NCBI GenBank assembly: GCA_963727415.1
Contig: CAVSGF010000003.1
Location: 186,001 to 250,000, forward strand
Reading direction: 5' to 3'
DNA: 64,000 nt
Origin: DASQPR01 sp963727415
Lineage (GTDB): Bacteria > Actinomycetota > Actinomycetes > Mycobacteriales > Micromonosporaceae
Position 1 is the first letter of the stretch. The number at the start of each line of letters is the position of its first letter. The translations under genes were made by a program, and so were the position numbers. The notes below the pieces were generated by a model. It was not told where the DNA came from. It made no database searches and saw nothing but the letters and a program-made list of their open reading frames with translations. Positions 53,865 to 62,216 of this stretch are shown here, piece after piece.

Positions 53865-54632
53865 TCAGGCCGAAGCCGAGGGCTCGACCGAGGTCGCAAG
53901 CGAGGTTGAGCCATGGCCCCCGAGGTAGAGCCGAGCCACCTCCGGGTTGGTCAGCAGCGCGGAGCCCCGGTCGACCAGGCGGACCGCGCCGGTCTCCAGC
54001 ACCGCCCCCCAGTCCGACGCCGCAAGCCCGGACCGGGCGTTCTGCTCGACGAGCAGGACCGTATGACCCTGTCCGGCGAGTGTTCGGATGCTCTCGAACA
54101 CGTGGGTGCGCGACTTCGGATCCAGGCCGATCGAGGGCTCGTCGAGCAAGATCAGCTTTGGGTCGAGGACCAGCGACCGGGCGAACTCGACCTGCTTCTG
54201 CTCCCCGCCCGACAGCGAGCCAGCGTGGTCATGGGCTCGCTGTCGGCAGATCGGGAATGCGTCCGCGGCCTTTTCGACGCGTCGCCGCACCTCGGCTGGG
54301 TCGCGCAGGACGTATCCACCCATCATCAGGTTGTCCCAGACGGTCATGGCGGGGAACAGGCTGCGATCCTGCGGGACATGCACGATGCCCCGCATCAGCC
54401 GCTCTCGCGCCGAGAGCCGCTGGATCTCCTCGCCGAGGAGGGAGACCGTGCCCTTCCGAGGCTTGATCAACCCGCTCACCGCCTTGAGCACGGTGCTCTT
54501 CCCGGCCCCGTTGGGGCCGATCATGCAGGTCACGGTGCCTGGCAGGACGTCCAGGTCGACGCCCTTGAGGATGTCGCCGGCACCGTAGCCGGCGATGACG
54601 CCGCGAAGGCTCAGAATCGGTTCGCTCATCAT
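53865..54632 (-). CDS. livF: branched-chain-type ABC importer ATPase (LivF-like)
   Basis: A 255-residue ATPase of the branched-chain amino-acid type importer. Walker A MIGPNGAGKSTVLKAVSGL, Q-loop IVHVPQDRSLFPAMTVWDNL, signature SLSGGEQKQVEFARSL, Walker B LILLDEPSIGLDP and switch His in TVLLVEQN-type position. It overlaps the LivG stop (ATGATGA), so the start may be 54632 or 54629. Together with LivG, LivM, LivH and the lipoprotein at 57648-58907 it forms a complete importer, likely for an organic acid, amide or aromatic and not necessarily an amino acid. Confidence 0.9.
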   Translation of the reverse strand: MMSEPILSLRGVIAGYGAGDILKGVDLDVLPGTVTCMIGPNGAGKSTVLKAVSGLIKPRKGTVSLLGEEIQRLSARERLMRGIVHVPQDRSLFPAMTVWDNLMMGGYVLRDPAEVRRRVEKAADAFPICRQRAHDHAGSLSGGEQKQVEFARSLVLDPKLILLDEPSIGLDPKSRTHVFESIRTLAGQGHTVLLVEQNARSGLAASDWGAVLETGAVRLVDRGSALLTNPEVARLYLGGHGSTSLATSVEPSASA

Positions 54633-55360
54633 GCCCCCAGGTACGCGTCGAGGACTGCCGGGTTGGTCTGCACCTGTGATGGAGTCCCGGTGAAGATCTC
54701 CGTGCCGCGGTCCAACACGTGCACCGGGTTGCAGAGCCGCATGACGAAGCTCATGTCGTGCTCGACGATAAGGAACGTGATCCCGGCGTTGTTGAGCTCG
54801 CGGATGTGCTGCTCCATGGTCTCGATCAGCACCGGGTTGACCCCGGCGGTCGGCTCGTCGAGAAGCACCAGCTTCGGTCGGCTCATCAGGACAGCGGCGA
54901 ACTCCAGCAGCTTGCGCTGGCCGTAGGACAGTTCGCTTGCGTACAGGTCCGCCACATGGGAGATGCGGAACTCCTCAAGCAGCCGGTCCGCCGCCGCCGC
55001 GTCCTTGCGACCGACTCGCCTGCCGAACAGTTCCCCCCAGCTGAAGCCGGAGGCGACGACCAAGTTCTCCTGGACGGTCAAGTGCGGGAAAACTCGTGCC
55101 TGCTGGAAGGTCCGGGTCAGGCCCCGCCGGTAGAGGGCGGCTGGGCTCTGCGAGGTCACGTCCCGGCCCCGGAACGTGATCGTGCCGCTGTCGGGGCGCA
55201 GGTATCCGGTGATCAGGTTGAACAGCGTCGTCTTGCCCGAGCCGTTCGGACCGATCAGCGCCGTGATCGAGCCCTCCTCGACCGTCAGGGACGCCTCCTG
55301 TACCGCCCGCACCGGGCCGAACGACTTGCTCACCTTCGCAACCTCGAGCATGGTGCTCAT
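54629..55360 (-). CDS. livG: branched-chain-type ABC importer ATPase (LivG-like)
   Basis: A 243-residue ATPase. Walker A LIGPNGSGKTTLFNLITGYL, LTRTFQQARVFPHLTVQENL, signature ELSYGQRKLLEFAAVL, Walker B LVLLDEPTAGVNP and IVEHDMSFVMRLCN are intact and diagnostic of LivG. It starts within the last four bases of livM (ATGA) and ends in a four-base overlap with livF, so the four importer genes are translated as a unit. Confidence 0.92.
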   Translation of the reverse strand: MSTMLEVAKVSKSFGPVRAVQEASLTVEEGSITALIGPNGSGKTTLFNLITGYLRPDSGTITFRGRDVTSQSPAALYRRGLTRTFQQARVFPHLTVQENLVVASGFSWGELFGRRVGRKDAAAADRLLEEFRISHVADLYASELSYGQRKLLEFAAVLMSRPKLVLLDEPTAGVNPVLIETMEQHIRELNNAGITFLIVEHDMSFVMRLCNPVHVLDRGTEIFTGTPSQVQTNPAVLDAYLGA

Positions 55361-56430
55361 GCGCCCTTCACCTCCGGGGCCGCTGTCGCGACGGTCTGCG
55401 TGGCCGGCTCGAGCGGGTCACTCGGCGCGGGAGGAGACGGTGGAGCCCAACGTGCCCGCCTGAAGCGCAGCCGCTCCTGCACCGTCGGGAGGATGCCGCG
55501 AGGCATGAAGAGCATGACCACCAGGAAGACCAGGGCATAGGCGATCAGGAAGAGGCGGTGCTGGCCAAGGGAGGAGGAGGCGAACCACTGGTGGGCCAGT
55601 TCGAGGATGAAAGCCCCCAGCACCGGGCCCCATAGCGTGGCCCGGCCGCCCAGGAAGGTCATCAGGACCATGGCGATCGTGACCAGGGGATCGAAGGCGA
55701 ACTGAGGATAGATGAAGAACTGGTAGCTCGCCCAGACACCGCCAACCATCGCGGTCAGTCCGACGCTCACGCAGAAGGTGAGCATCTTGACCCCGTTGAC
55801 GTGCACGCCGATGCCGGCCGCCTTGTCCTCGTCGGCGCGTACGGCGGCCAGCGACAGGCCGACCTTGGAGCGCATCACACCCCAGGTGATGGCCATCGCC
55901 AGCGCCAGCAGGCCGATGAGGATCAGGTAGAACGGACGTTCGAAGGTGTCTGCCGGAAACGGCATCGCCGGCATCGCGATGCCCGAGGAGCCCCCGGTCA
56001 AGCCGTGCAAGTTGTACGCGAGGGTCTGACCGACGAACAGCAGGGTGATGGTGACGATCGCGAACACGTCCGCGCGGGTGCGCATCGAGATCGCGGCGAA
56101 CGGATACCCGAGCGCGGCCCCGACCAACCCGACGAGCGGCAACAGCAGGAATGGCTCGTAGCCGGTGGTGACCGTGTGGTGCTGGAACCAGAGCGCCTCG
56201 AAGTACGCCCCCAGCCCGAAGAACGCGGCGTGCCCCAGCGAGGGGTATCCCGCCATGCCGCCGACGAGGTTCCACGCACTCGCCATGACGGCATACATCA
56301 GGGTGAAGACAAGCATGTTGAGCACCCAGTGCGCGGTCGACACGGACGGCAACGCCCAGGGCAGGACCAGCAGGATGCCGAAAAACACCGCCGCGCGCGC
56401 GGGACCGGCGGCCGAACGGATCGCACCCAT
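55357..56430 (-). CDS. livM: branched-chain-type ABC importer permease (LivM-like)
   Basis: A 357-residue permease with about nine membrane segments, for example LNMLVFTLMYAVMASAWNLV, GHAAFFGLGAYFEALWF and VTIAMVLMTFLGGRATLWGP. The signature of LivM, GLSLAAVRADEDKAAGIGVH, is visible at about 195-214 in the cytosolic loop that docks the ATPase. A proline-rich cytosolic tail ends the protein. The start overlaps the livH stop by one base. Confidence 0.9.
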   Translation of the reverse strand: MGAIRSAAGPARAAVFFGILLVLPWALPSVSTAHWVLNMLVFTLMYAVMASAWNLVGGMAGYPSLGHAAFFGLGAYFEALWFQHHTVTTGYEPFLLLPLVGLVGAALGYPFAAISMRTRADVFAIVTITLLFVGQTLAYNLHGLTGGSSGIAMPAMPFPADTFERPFYLILIGLLALAMAITWGVMRSKVGLSLAAVRADEDKAAGIGVHVNGVKMLTFCVSVGLTAMVGGVWASYQFFIYPQFAFDPLVTIAMVLMTFLGGRATLWGPVLGAFILELAHQWFASSSLGQHRLFLIAYALVFLVVMLFMPRGILPTVQERLRFRRARWAPPSPPAPSDPLEPATQTVATAAPEVKGA

Positions 56431-57305
56431 CAGATCGCCCCTCTCGCCGCAGTGCCATAGAGCCCCTGCGGCCGGATCAGCAGCACCAGCAGGAGCACCA
56501 CGAAGAAGGACATGTGCGACCAGATCGGCTCGTAGACCGCGACGACCGCCTCAGCCAGCGCGAGGATCACCGAGCCGATGATGGCTCCTCCGATGCTGCC
56601 GAGACCCCCCAGCAGCACGATCGAGAGCAGCAGCGAGATGAGGTCGTAGTGGCTGCCCGCGTTGAATGGGTACATCAAGCCGTACATCGCGCCCGCAGCC
56701 CCGGCCGTCGCGGAACCGAGTCCGAAGCCGAGCGCCGAGATGGTCTCCGCCCTGACTCCGAGCAAGGTGGCCGACTCGGGGTTCTGCACGCTGGCGCGCA
56801 CCGCCCGCCCGAACTTGGTGCGGTTGAGCAACAGGAAGAGCAGGGCCAACGCGACCACCGAGAGCACGAGCGCCCAGACGCCGACCACGGGGATCTGATA
56901 ACCGGCGACCGTCCATGAGGAGATGGCGTAGGAGGTGATGATGCTGCGTTCGGTGGTGCTCCAGAAGAACACCATGAAGCCCTCGATGAGGAGTGCGACG
57001 GCGAAGGTCACCAGCAGGCTCAGCTCCGCCTTCTCGTCCTTCCGCAACGGTCTGAGGAAAAACACCTCCGAGGCCACACCGACCAGGAACATCGCCACGG
57101 TCGTGAGGGGGATCGACACGATGGGGTCGATGCCGAAGCTGGTGAACAATTGGAAGGACAGGTAGGCCCCGAGGATCACCATCGCACCCTGGGCCAGATT
57201 GACGACCTTCATGATGCCGAAGATCAGCGTCTGGCCCGAGGCCATTAGCGCATAGATGCCGGCGGTGAGGACGCCGGCGATGATGCCCTGGATCAGAGGA
57301 TGCAT
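56430..57305 (-). CDS. livH: branched-chain-type ABC importer permease (LivH-like)
   Basis: A 291-residue permease, nearly all membrane: IIAGVLTAGIYALMASGQTL at the start, MKVVNLAQGAMVILGAYLSF, and the ATPase-docking loop FGRAVRASVQNPESATLLGV. This is the standard LivH pattern. It is the first gene of the operon livHMGF - hydroxyacid dehydrogenase - M24 hydrolase - aldehyde dehydrogenase. A LacI-type operator lies about 120 bases upstream at 57427-57436. Confidence 0.92.
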   Translation of the reverse strand: MHPLIQGIIAGVLTAGIYALMASGQTLIFGIMKVVNLAQGAMVILGAYLSFQLFTSFGIDPIVSIPLTTVAMFLVGVASEVFFLRPLRKDEKAELSLLVTFAVALLIEGFMVFFWSTTERSIITSYAISSWTVAGYQIPVVGVWALVLSVVALALLFLLLNRTKFGRAVRASVQNPESATLLGVRAETISALGFGLGSATAGAAGAMYGLMYPFNAGSHYDLISLLLSIVLLGGLGSIGGAIIGSVILALAEAVVAVYEPIWSHMSFFVVLLLVLLIRPQGLYGTAARGAI

Positions 57306-57426
57306 CGATCAGCCACCCCCAACCCAGCTCCGTCGACAAGCGATCGCGTCGAACACCTGCTTCTCCTCCTCTGAGGTCGCACCCGGACGGTCGGGCCTGG
57401 GGCGGCCAACCTACGCCCGTTAATAC

Positions 57427-57436
57427 AAACGATTGT
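57427..57436. promoter_or_regulatory. LacI-type operator, site 3 (liv operon)
   Basis: CAAACGATTG, the forward form of the repeated operator, between the binding-protein terminator and livH. Confidence 0.7.
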
Positions 57437-57605
57437 CGCCACTCACCATGTGGCACGCTGCCGAATGGTGTCCAGCCGCAACTCGGGCGGGCACCCGCCT
57501 TGGCCCTCAATCGGCTCCCGGACGGTTGCCCGGCAACCGATTGCGGGCCATCGGGGCGCTCCGTGCAGGACCCGGGCATGGGTTGCTCCGCTCTGCCCGC
57601 GGGTT

Positions 57606-57637
57606 CCGGGCCCCACGAACGAGATCGTGGGGCCCGG
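57606..57637. terminator. hairpin terminator of the binding-protein gene
   Basis: A perfect 13-bp inverted repeat (57606-57618 CCGGGCCCCACGA and 57625-57637) with a six-base loop, 11 bases past the stop of the solute-binding lipoprotein gene, which reads leftward. Confidence 0.85.
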
Positions 57638-57647
57638 GGCAAGTCGA

Positions 57648-58907
57648 TCAGCTGGTGCTACCCCAAGCGGGCTTGGTCAGCACGGGCGAGGCTTTTGCGA
57701 TCGTGTCCGGGTAGACCGGCACGAGGTTGCCGCCCTGCCACTGCACCAGGTTGAACTCACCCTGAGGGGCTCCGATCGAGTCCCAGGAAAGGTTGCCCAG
57801 CAGCGTCGGCCAGCTGCCGGAGTGCAGCGAGCTGATGATCGTCGCGTTGTCGATCTTTCCGGTCTTCTGGGCCACGGCCTGGATGAGCGTACCGACGGCG
57901 TACGCCTCAGCCGTGCTGTCGTCGATCTCCTGGGCGTCGCCGCCGTACTTGGCGGTGTACGCCTTCACGAACGCGTCGCTGCCGGTGGCGGTGGATCCCG
58001 GGAACCAGTCCGCGGAGCTGATGATCCCGCTGACGTTGTTGGCCCCGACGTTCTTGGGGAATTCCAGGGGCGAGTTGGCGCCATTGGAGAGGAAGATGAA
58101 CTTCGGGTTGTAGTTCAGCTGCACCAGCGCCTTGATCTGGCCGTACGCGTCGACGCTCTGGGTGCCGCCGACGATGATGTCGGGCGTTTTGGCCACGGCC
58201 GCAGCCATGATCGGGCCCATGTTCGTCGTCTCGGCCGGGTACACCTTCTTGTAGACGGTCTGGATGCCGCCGGCCTCAAGCAGCGCCCGGATGTTCTCGG
58301 CGATCGGCGCGGCGAACGGGTCGTCGAGCTCGGTGTAGGCCGCTGTCTTCGGCCGCTCGTTCGCGGGCAGTGAAAGCAGGAACTTGGCAAAGACGTCGCC
58401 GGCCTTGACCACGGGCGCGGGCTGGACGAAGAAGAAGTTCCCCAGCTTCTGGTCGAACACCGCCGGTCCACCGCCGGCCGGAGCCAGGAAGGCGTAGTTG
58501 TAGCGCGCGGCCACCCGGGCGGCGGGCGCGGTCAATAGCGTCGAGAAGGGCCCGAAGGTCAGGTCGACGTGGTCCTTGTTGATGAGGTTCTGGTAGTTGG
58601 TCACGACCTGAGTGGGGTCGGACGCGTCGTCAACGATGTCGAGCTTGACCTGCCGGCCCAAGATGCCGCCGTTTGCGTTGACGGTGTCGGCCCACAGTTG
58701 ATAGCCCCGCTGGACCGCCTTGCCCGGATCCGAGAAGTCGCCGGTCAGCGAGATCGACGCGCCAATGACCAGTGGTGCTTTATTGCCGCTCGACCCCGTG
58801 GAGCCGGAGGTGCCCTTACTGGAGCTACATGCGGCGAGCGCCAGGACCGCCACCGTGACTGAGGCGACCGCAAGGCCCGCCTTTGACAAGCGATTGCGCC
58901 AAAACAC
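57648..58907 (-). CDS. branched-chain-type solute-binding lipoprotein
   Basis: A 419-residue periplasmic-type binding protein of the Leu/Ile/Val family. The signal peptide ends in the lipobox LALAACSSS, so it is anchored by lipid outside the membrane. The mature part starts APLVIGASISLTGDFSDPGK and shows NANGGILGRQVKLDIVDDAS and AGGGPAVFDQKLGNFFFVQP. GTG 58907 is preceded by GGAGGAGGAG at proper distance. It captures the ligand for the LivHMGF importer encoded downstream but is on its own transcript, with a LacI-type operator 71 bases upstream. Confidence 0.92.
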   Translation of the reverse strand: MFWRNRLSKAGLAVASVTVAVLALAACSSSKGTSGSTGSSGNKAPLVIGASISLTGDFSDPGKAVQRGYQLWADTVNANGGILGRQVKLDIVDDASDPTQVVTNYQNLINKDHVDLTFGPFSTLLTAPAARVAARYNYAFLAPAGGGPAVFDQKLGNFFFVQPAPVVKAGDVFAKFLLSLPANERPKTAAYTELDDPFAAPIAENIRALLEAGGIQTVYKKVYPAETTNMGPIMAAAVAKTPDIIVGGTQSVDAYGQIKALVQLNYNPKFIFLSNGANSPLEFPKNVGANNVSGIISSADWFPGSTATGSDAFVKAYTAKYGGDAQEIDDSTAEAYAVGTLIQAVAQKTGKIDNATIISSLHSGSWPTLLGNLSWDSIGAPQGEFNLVQWQGGNLVPVYPDTIAKASPVLTKPAWGSTS

Positions 58908-58977
58908 CTGCTCCTCCTCCTCTTGAGATTGCACCCCACGGGCCAGCACCTGCGTGGCTCACCTGAACAACTGGATG

Positions 58978-58987
58978 CAAACGATTG
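58978..58987. promoter_or_regulatory. LacI-type operator, site 4 (binding-protein gene)
   Basis: CAAACGATTG, 71 bases upstream of the binding-protein start and in the divergent region shared with the LacI gene. Confidence 0.7.
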
Positions 58988-59086
58988 TGGTCATCATGTT
59001 GCAGGCCCGAGGCTGTGTCAAGGCTCACATGGAGATGGACATCCGGGGAGGTGCACGAGTCTCAGGCGATTCAACGGCATCGGAGA

Positions 59087-59096
59087 CAACCGTTTG
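59087..59096. promoter_or_regulatory. LacI-type operator, site 5 (LacI gene)
   Basis: CAACCGTTTG, one base different from the consensus, inside ACAACCGTTTGT, 41 bases before the LacI start. It likely mediates autoregulation. Confidence 0.6.
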
Positions 59097-59136
59097 TGAC
59101 ACACTACGACCCGTACCGTGCAGAGGAAGGGCGGGA

Positions 59137-60180
59137 ATGAGTCGGGTTCGCCTGGTCGATGTCGCACGCGCCGCAGGGGTCCATCCCGGAACGGCCTCCC
59201 GTGCGCTGAATCCGGCCGCGCGCGATGAGGTCAGCAAGCAGACCGTGCGACGCGTCGAGCAGGCCGCGGCAGACTTGGGCTACGTCGCGAACAGCATGGC
59301 TCGCGGCCTGCGGACGTCACGATCGATGGTCGTGGCCCTCCTCGTGCCGGACATCACCAACCCGGTGTTCCCCCCGATCGTGCGCGGGGCGGAGCACGTG
59401 CTGAGCAGCGCCGGCTACACCCTGGTCCTCACCGACACCAACTTCGATCCTGGAACCGAGCGCGACCAGGTCCGCGCCATGCGCGGCCGGGGGGTCGACG
59501 GCTTCATCATCGCCACCGCCCGGTTGGAGAGCCCCACGCTGGCGTCACTCGCGGAGGACGGCGTCCCGACAGTGCTGGTCAACCGGCGGACCCGATCCGC
59601 GTCCCTCCCCTTCGTCGGGGCCGACGACCGCCATGGGGTTCAGCTCTGCGTCGATCACCTTGTCGAGCTCGGCCACCGCAAAATCGTCCATCTGGCAGGC
59701 CCGCGCACGACATCGACCGCAGCCGATCGGGCGGACGCCTTTCAGGCGTCGGTCATGGCCCACCGGATCGAGGCCGAGACCTTCGAGGCCGATGCGTTCA
59801 CCGAGGAGTCCGGGGCCGCCGTCGTGCGCGGACGGCTCGAGGCGGGTTCACAGTTCACCGCTATCGTCGCGGCCAACGACCTCCTAGCGATCGGGGCCCA
59901 GCAGGCGCTCGCAGAGCACGGGCTCTCCTGTCCGGAAGACGTGTCGATCACCGGATACAACGACATCGACTACGTCTCGAGGCTGACGCCGCCACTAACC
60001 ACGATCCATGTACCTCTCCGACGCGAGGGCGAGTTGGCGGCGGAGATGCTGTTGCGCGTCATCGAGGGCCAGCAGGACACCGCGATGCAGATCCTCCTGC
60101 CAGTCGAGCTCATGCGACGGGGCACTACGTGTAACGAGACACGACGCGTCATGGAAACCGAACTCGTCGGGGGCCGCTGA
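59137..60180 (+). CDS. LacI-family transcriptional regulator
   Basis: A 347-residue LacI regulator. The DNA-binding domain is VRLVDVARAAGVHPGTASRA with hinge helix SMARGLRTSRS; the periplasmic-binding-protein-like sensor domain has MVVALLVPDITNPVFPPIVR, DGFIIATARLESP and TAIVAANDLLAIGAQQALAE. GAGGAAGGGCGGG precedes ATG 59137; the open frame extends upstream but crosses both operators. The repeated CAAACGATTG with its central CG is typical of LacI operators, and its five locations define this protein's likely regulon. Confidence 0.92.
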   Translation: MSRVRLVDVARAAGVHPGTASRALNPAARDEVSKQTVRRVEQAAADLGYVANSMARGLRTSRSMVVALLVPDITNPVFPPIVRGAEHVLSSAGYTLVLTDTNFDPGTERDQVRAMRGRGVDGFIIATARLESPTLASLAEDGVPTVLVNRRTRSASLPFVGADDRHGVQLCVDHLVELGHRKIVHLAGPRTTSTAADRADAFQASVMAHRIEAETFEADAFTEESGAAVVRGRLEAGSQFTAIVAANDLLAIGAQQALAEHGLSCPEDVSITGYNDIDYVSRLTPPLTTIHVPLRREGELAAEMLLRVIEGQQDTAMQILLPVELMRRGTTCNETRRVMETELVGGR

Positions 60181-60297
60181 TTCCCGCGGCGGCAAATGGC
60201 CGATCGTGACCCGGAGCCGAGACTCTTCCGGCGACCGCACACAGTCACCAGCAGGCTGGACTCCGCCGGAATGTCACAGTTGCCGAACCAGGCCACT

Positions 60298-60333
60298 CAG
60301 TGGCAGGCCAGGACGCTGGCTGACCTGCCACTG
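60298..60333. terminator. hairpin between LacI and VOC genes
   Basis: CAGTGGCAGG (60298-60307) pairs with CCTGCCACTG (60324-60333); inside is a second small stem CCAG-GACG-CTGG. It lies between convergent genes ending at 60180 and 60354. Confidence 0.7.
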
Positions 60334-60353
60334 CCTCGCGAAGCCGCCGGCGT

Positions 60354-60740
60354 CTACCCGTGGCTCCCGTAGGGCCGCGTGATGATCTCTATGCCGTGCC
60401 CGGCTGGATCCATGAAGTACAGTCCGCGCCCACCGTAGTGGTGGTTGATCTCTCCGGGCTGCTTCAGATGGGGATCGGCGTAGTAGGTGATCCCGGCCTG
60501 CTGGATACGCGCGAAGGCCGCGTCGAACTCTCCGTCAGAGACGAGGAACGCGTAGTGCTGCATGACGATCGACTCTGCTGGGATCGTGGCGAAGTCCAGG
60601 GTGACTCCGTTGCTGGTGGTCACGGGAATGAACGGACCCCACTCGGTCCCGACCTCAAGCCCTAGGACGTGCGCCAGAAACTCGGCCGACTCCCGGTTGT
60701 CCCGGGCATGGATGATGGTGTGATTCAACTCGACTGGCAT
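60354..60740 (-). CDS. VOC-superfamily protein (glyoxalase-like)
   Basis: A 128-residue single-domain VOC protein: VELNHTIIHARDNRESAEFL at the start with a candidate metal His, ESIVMQHYAFLVSDGEFDAA in the centre and GRGLYFMDPAGHGIEIITRP at the end with the usual Glu. Homodimeric members of this type are lyases, isomerases, antibiotic-binding proteins or dioxygenases. ATG 60740 lies ten bases after GGAGG; an earlier ATG at 60782 is possible. It converges on the LacI gene and has no visible LacI operator, so it may be unrelated to that regulon. Confidence 0.85.
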   Translation of the reverse strand: MPVELNHTIIHARDNRESAEFLAHVLGLEVGTEWGPFIPVTTSNGVTLDFATIPAESIVMQHYAFLVSDGEFDAAFARIQQAGITYYADPHLKQPGEINHHYGGRGLYFMDPAGHGIEIITRPYGSHG

Positions 60741-61015
60741 GTGTGGAATGCCTCCGTAAGGCAATCTCACGGGCACCTCCATGCCTCACCCAGCCGGTGA
60801 CCGACACGCGATGCCGTGCCCACGATCGTAGGCGGGACCGCTCACGGCGTCTGCCTCGCAGTACGCAACAGCGCCCTGCGGCGGCCCCGCTGGATTATCG
60901 TCGCCGAGGTCGGTCGTGGCACTGCGCCGAAGGCGCCGGAACGCCGCCGACATCCGCGACGAGACACACATCCTTGGCGTGACTCCTCAACGCCCGGCTG
61001 AAGAAGTGGTTAAAA

Positions 61016-61373
61016 ATGTCCGACATAAGAAGGTGGTCACGGCGATTCGCGATCAACCTCGGGGGAAGCAGTGCTCCTCGGAGCTTGCTTTGGATCGATT
61101 GTCTACACGATTGATCAGATGCACCGCTTGTCCGTCCAGTACGAGATCCATGCGGCGTATCTCGGAATGATCTGGACCGGACTCGATCTTCTCGCGTTGT
61201 CATACATTGGCCGTGTCGCGAGCCTGAAAAGACAGCTTGATCGCATAAGTGACGAAATGAGTCATAACGAAGTCGCGATTGACCCCATCATGCAGGACGC
61301 GTTGGTGAGGCTCGACTCGCAGGCACCTGGAACCGGTGCCCGGTCAGCGGTTGCCGGTATCGCTTGCGCGTAA
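61016..61373 (+). pseudogene. small membrane protein, apparent frameshift
   Basis: ATG 61016 opens MSDIRRWSRRFAINLGGS; near a GGGGG run at about 61062 the frame changes and continues VLLGACFGSIVYTIDQMHRL, MIWTGLDLLALSYIGRVASL and a charged helix KRQLDRISDEMSHN to 61373. The joined protein would have about 118 residues, two membrane helices and a cytosolic coiled tail. If GTG 61071 is the true start, an intact 100-residue protein results. I do not recognise the family. Confidence 0.45.
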
Positions 61374-62080
61374 CCGGTCACGTAGCCGCCGCGCTTCGCG
61401 CCCGCGATATGCCCGCAGGATGCTTTCGAGGGTGTCGCGTAGTCGGGATCGGGATGGTCGGCCAGGTACGCCAGCTCCTCAGCACCGCCACGCCGACCAC
61501 GACCGAGCTCGCACAGCACGTCGATGATCTCGTCAGTGGTGGTCGACTGCCGCAGCCGTGCCATCAGCTCGTTCTTCGGCCTGCGTGTTCGTCATACGGG
61601 AACTGGTCGCGCAGCCTCGCCACCGGTATCCACCTCGCCGCAGGCACGCCGGGCATGGGCACGGCCGCCGTCCGTGAGCCGCCGGGAGATACCGCCAGCC
61701 GACCCCCTGCGGGACGTCGCGGACCCGTCGTACCTCGGATGCTGTGATCGCGCGAGGTACGAACACTTCGTAGCCGCGCGGGTCCTCGAGCTCTCGCATT
61801 ATCGCGACGGCGTGCGCGGCGGTGACCTCCCGCGGCGGGGCGGCGTATCGCCCTACGGTCACCGGCTGCTCGCCGGGCAGCCGCAAATGCACTGCAACCA
61901 GCACGCCCGGGTGCCAACGCCGCAGCTCTCGCACCCACTGTAGGTCAGCGTGAACGACGGCAGCACCGGCATGCAATACACGCCCTGTCCGCCGGCCCGC
62001 CCGTGGCTTCGCGCCGCGATTCCCGACCGCTCGATGCGTCGAGCCGCCGACGCCGCGGTGATGTGCACGAACTTGGCCAT
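61344..62080 (-). pseudogene. HEAT-repeat-like hypothetical protein, multiple frameshifts
   Basis: ATG 62080 opens MAKFVHITAASAARRIERSG and GVYCMPVLPSFTLTY. In a second frame follow QWVRELRRWHPGVLVAVHLR, PRGYEVFVPRAITASEV and RYLPAAHGRRPCPCPACLRR (a CxC-xx-C cluster), then DEIIDVLCELGRGRRGGAEE in a third and RDTLESILRAYRGREARRLR in a fourth, ending at 61344. The order matches an actinobacterial hypothetical family with a helical-repeat tail. At least three indels make it a pseudogene. Confidence 0.75.
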
Positions 62081-62216
62081 GACCAGGACGGTAGCCGACC
62101 TTGGCGCCCGCCTAGAAGCCACACGAGGCCTGACGTCCCCGTCATGGCTCAACGCGCCAGCGGACCAGGCGACGACTTCCGCACCGCGGACATTGCGGGC
62201 ATGTCGCACTGAGGCG

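Larger units (their letters stand above)
57306..57647. other. intergenic promoter/terminator region between binding-protein and importer genes
   Basis: About 340 bases without a gene. It holds a hairpin terminator of the binding-protein transcript at 57606-57637 and the LacI-type operator at 57427-57436 for a second promoter that drives livH onward. A weaker near match to the operator, CAAGCGATCG, occurs around 57340. Confidence 0.7.

Noticed and set aside
58887..58896. CAAGCGATTG, one base from the LacI operator
   Set aside because: It lies inside the signal-peptide coding region, where codon choice could create it; kept out of the operator list, although roadblock binding is possible.
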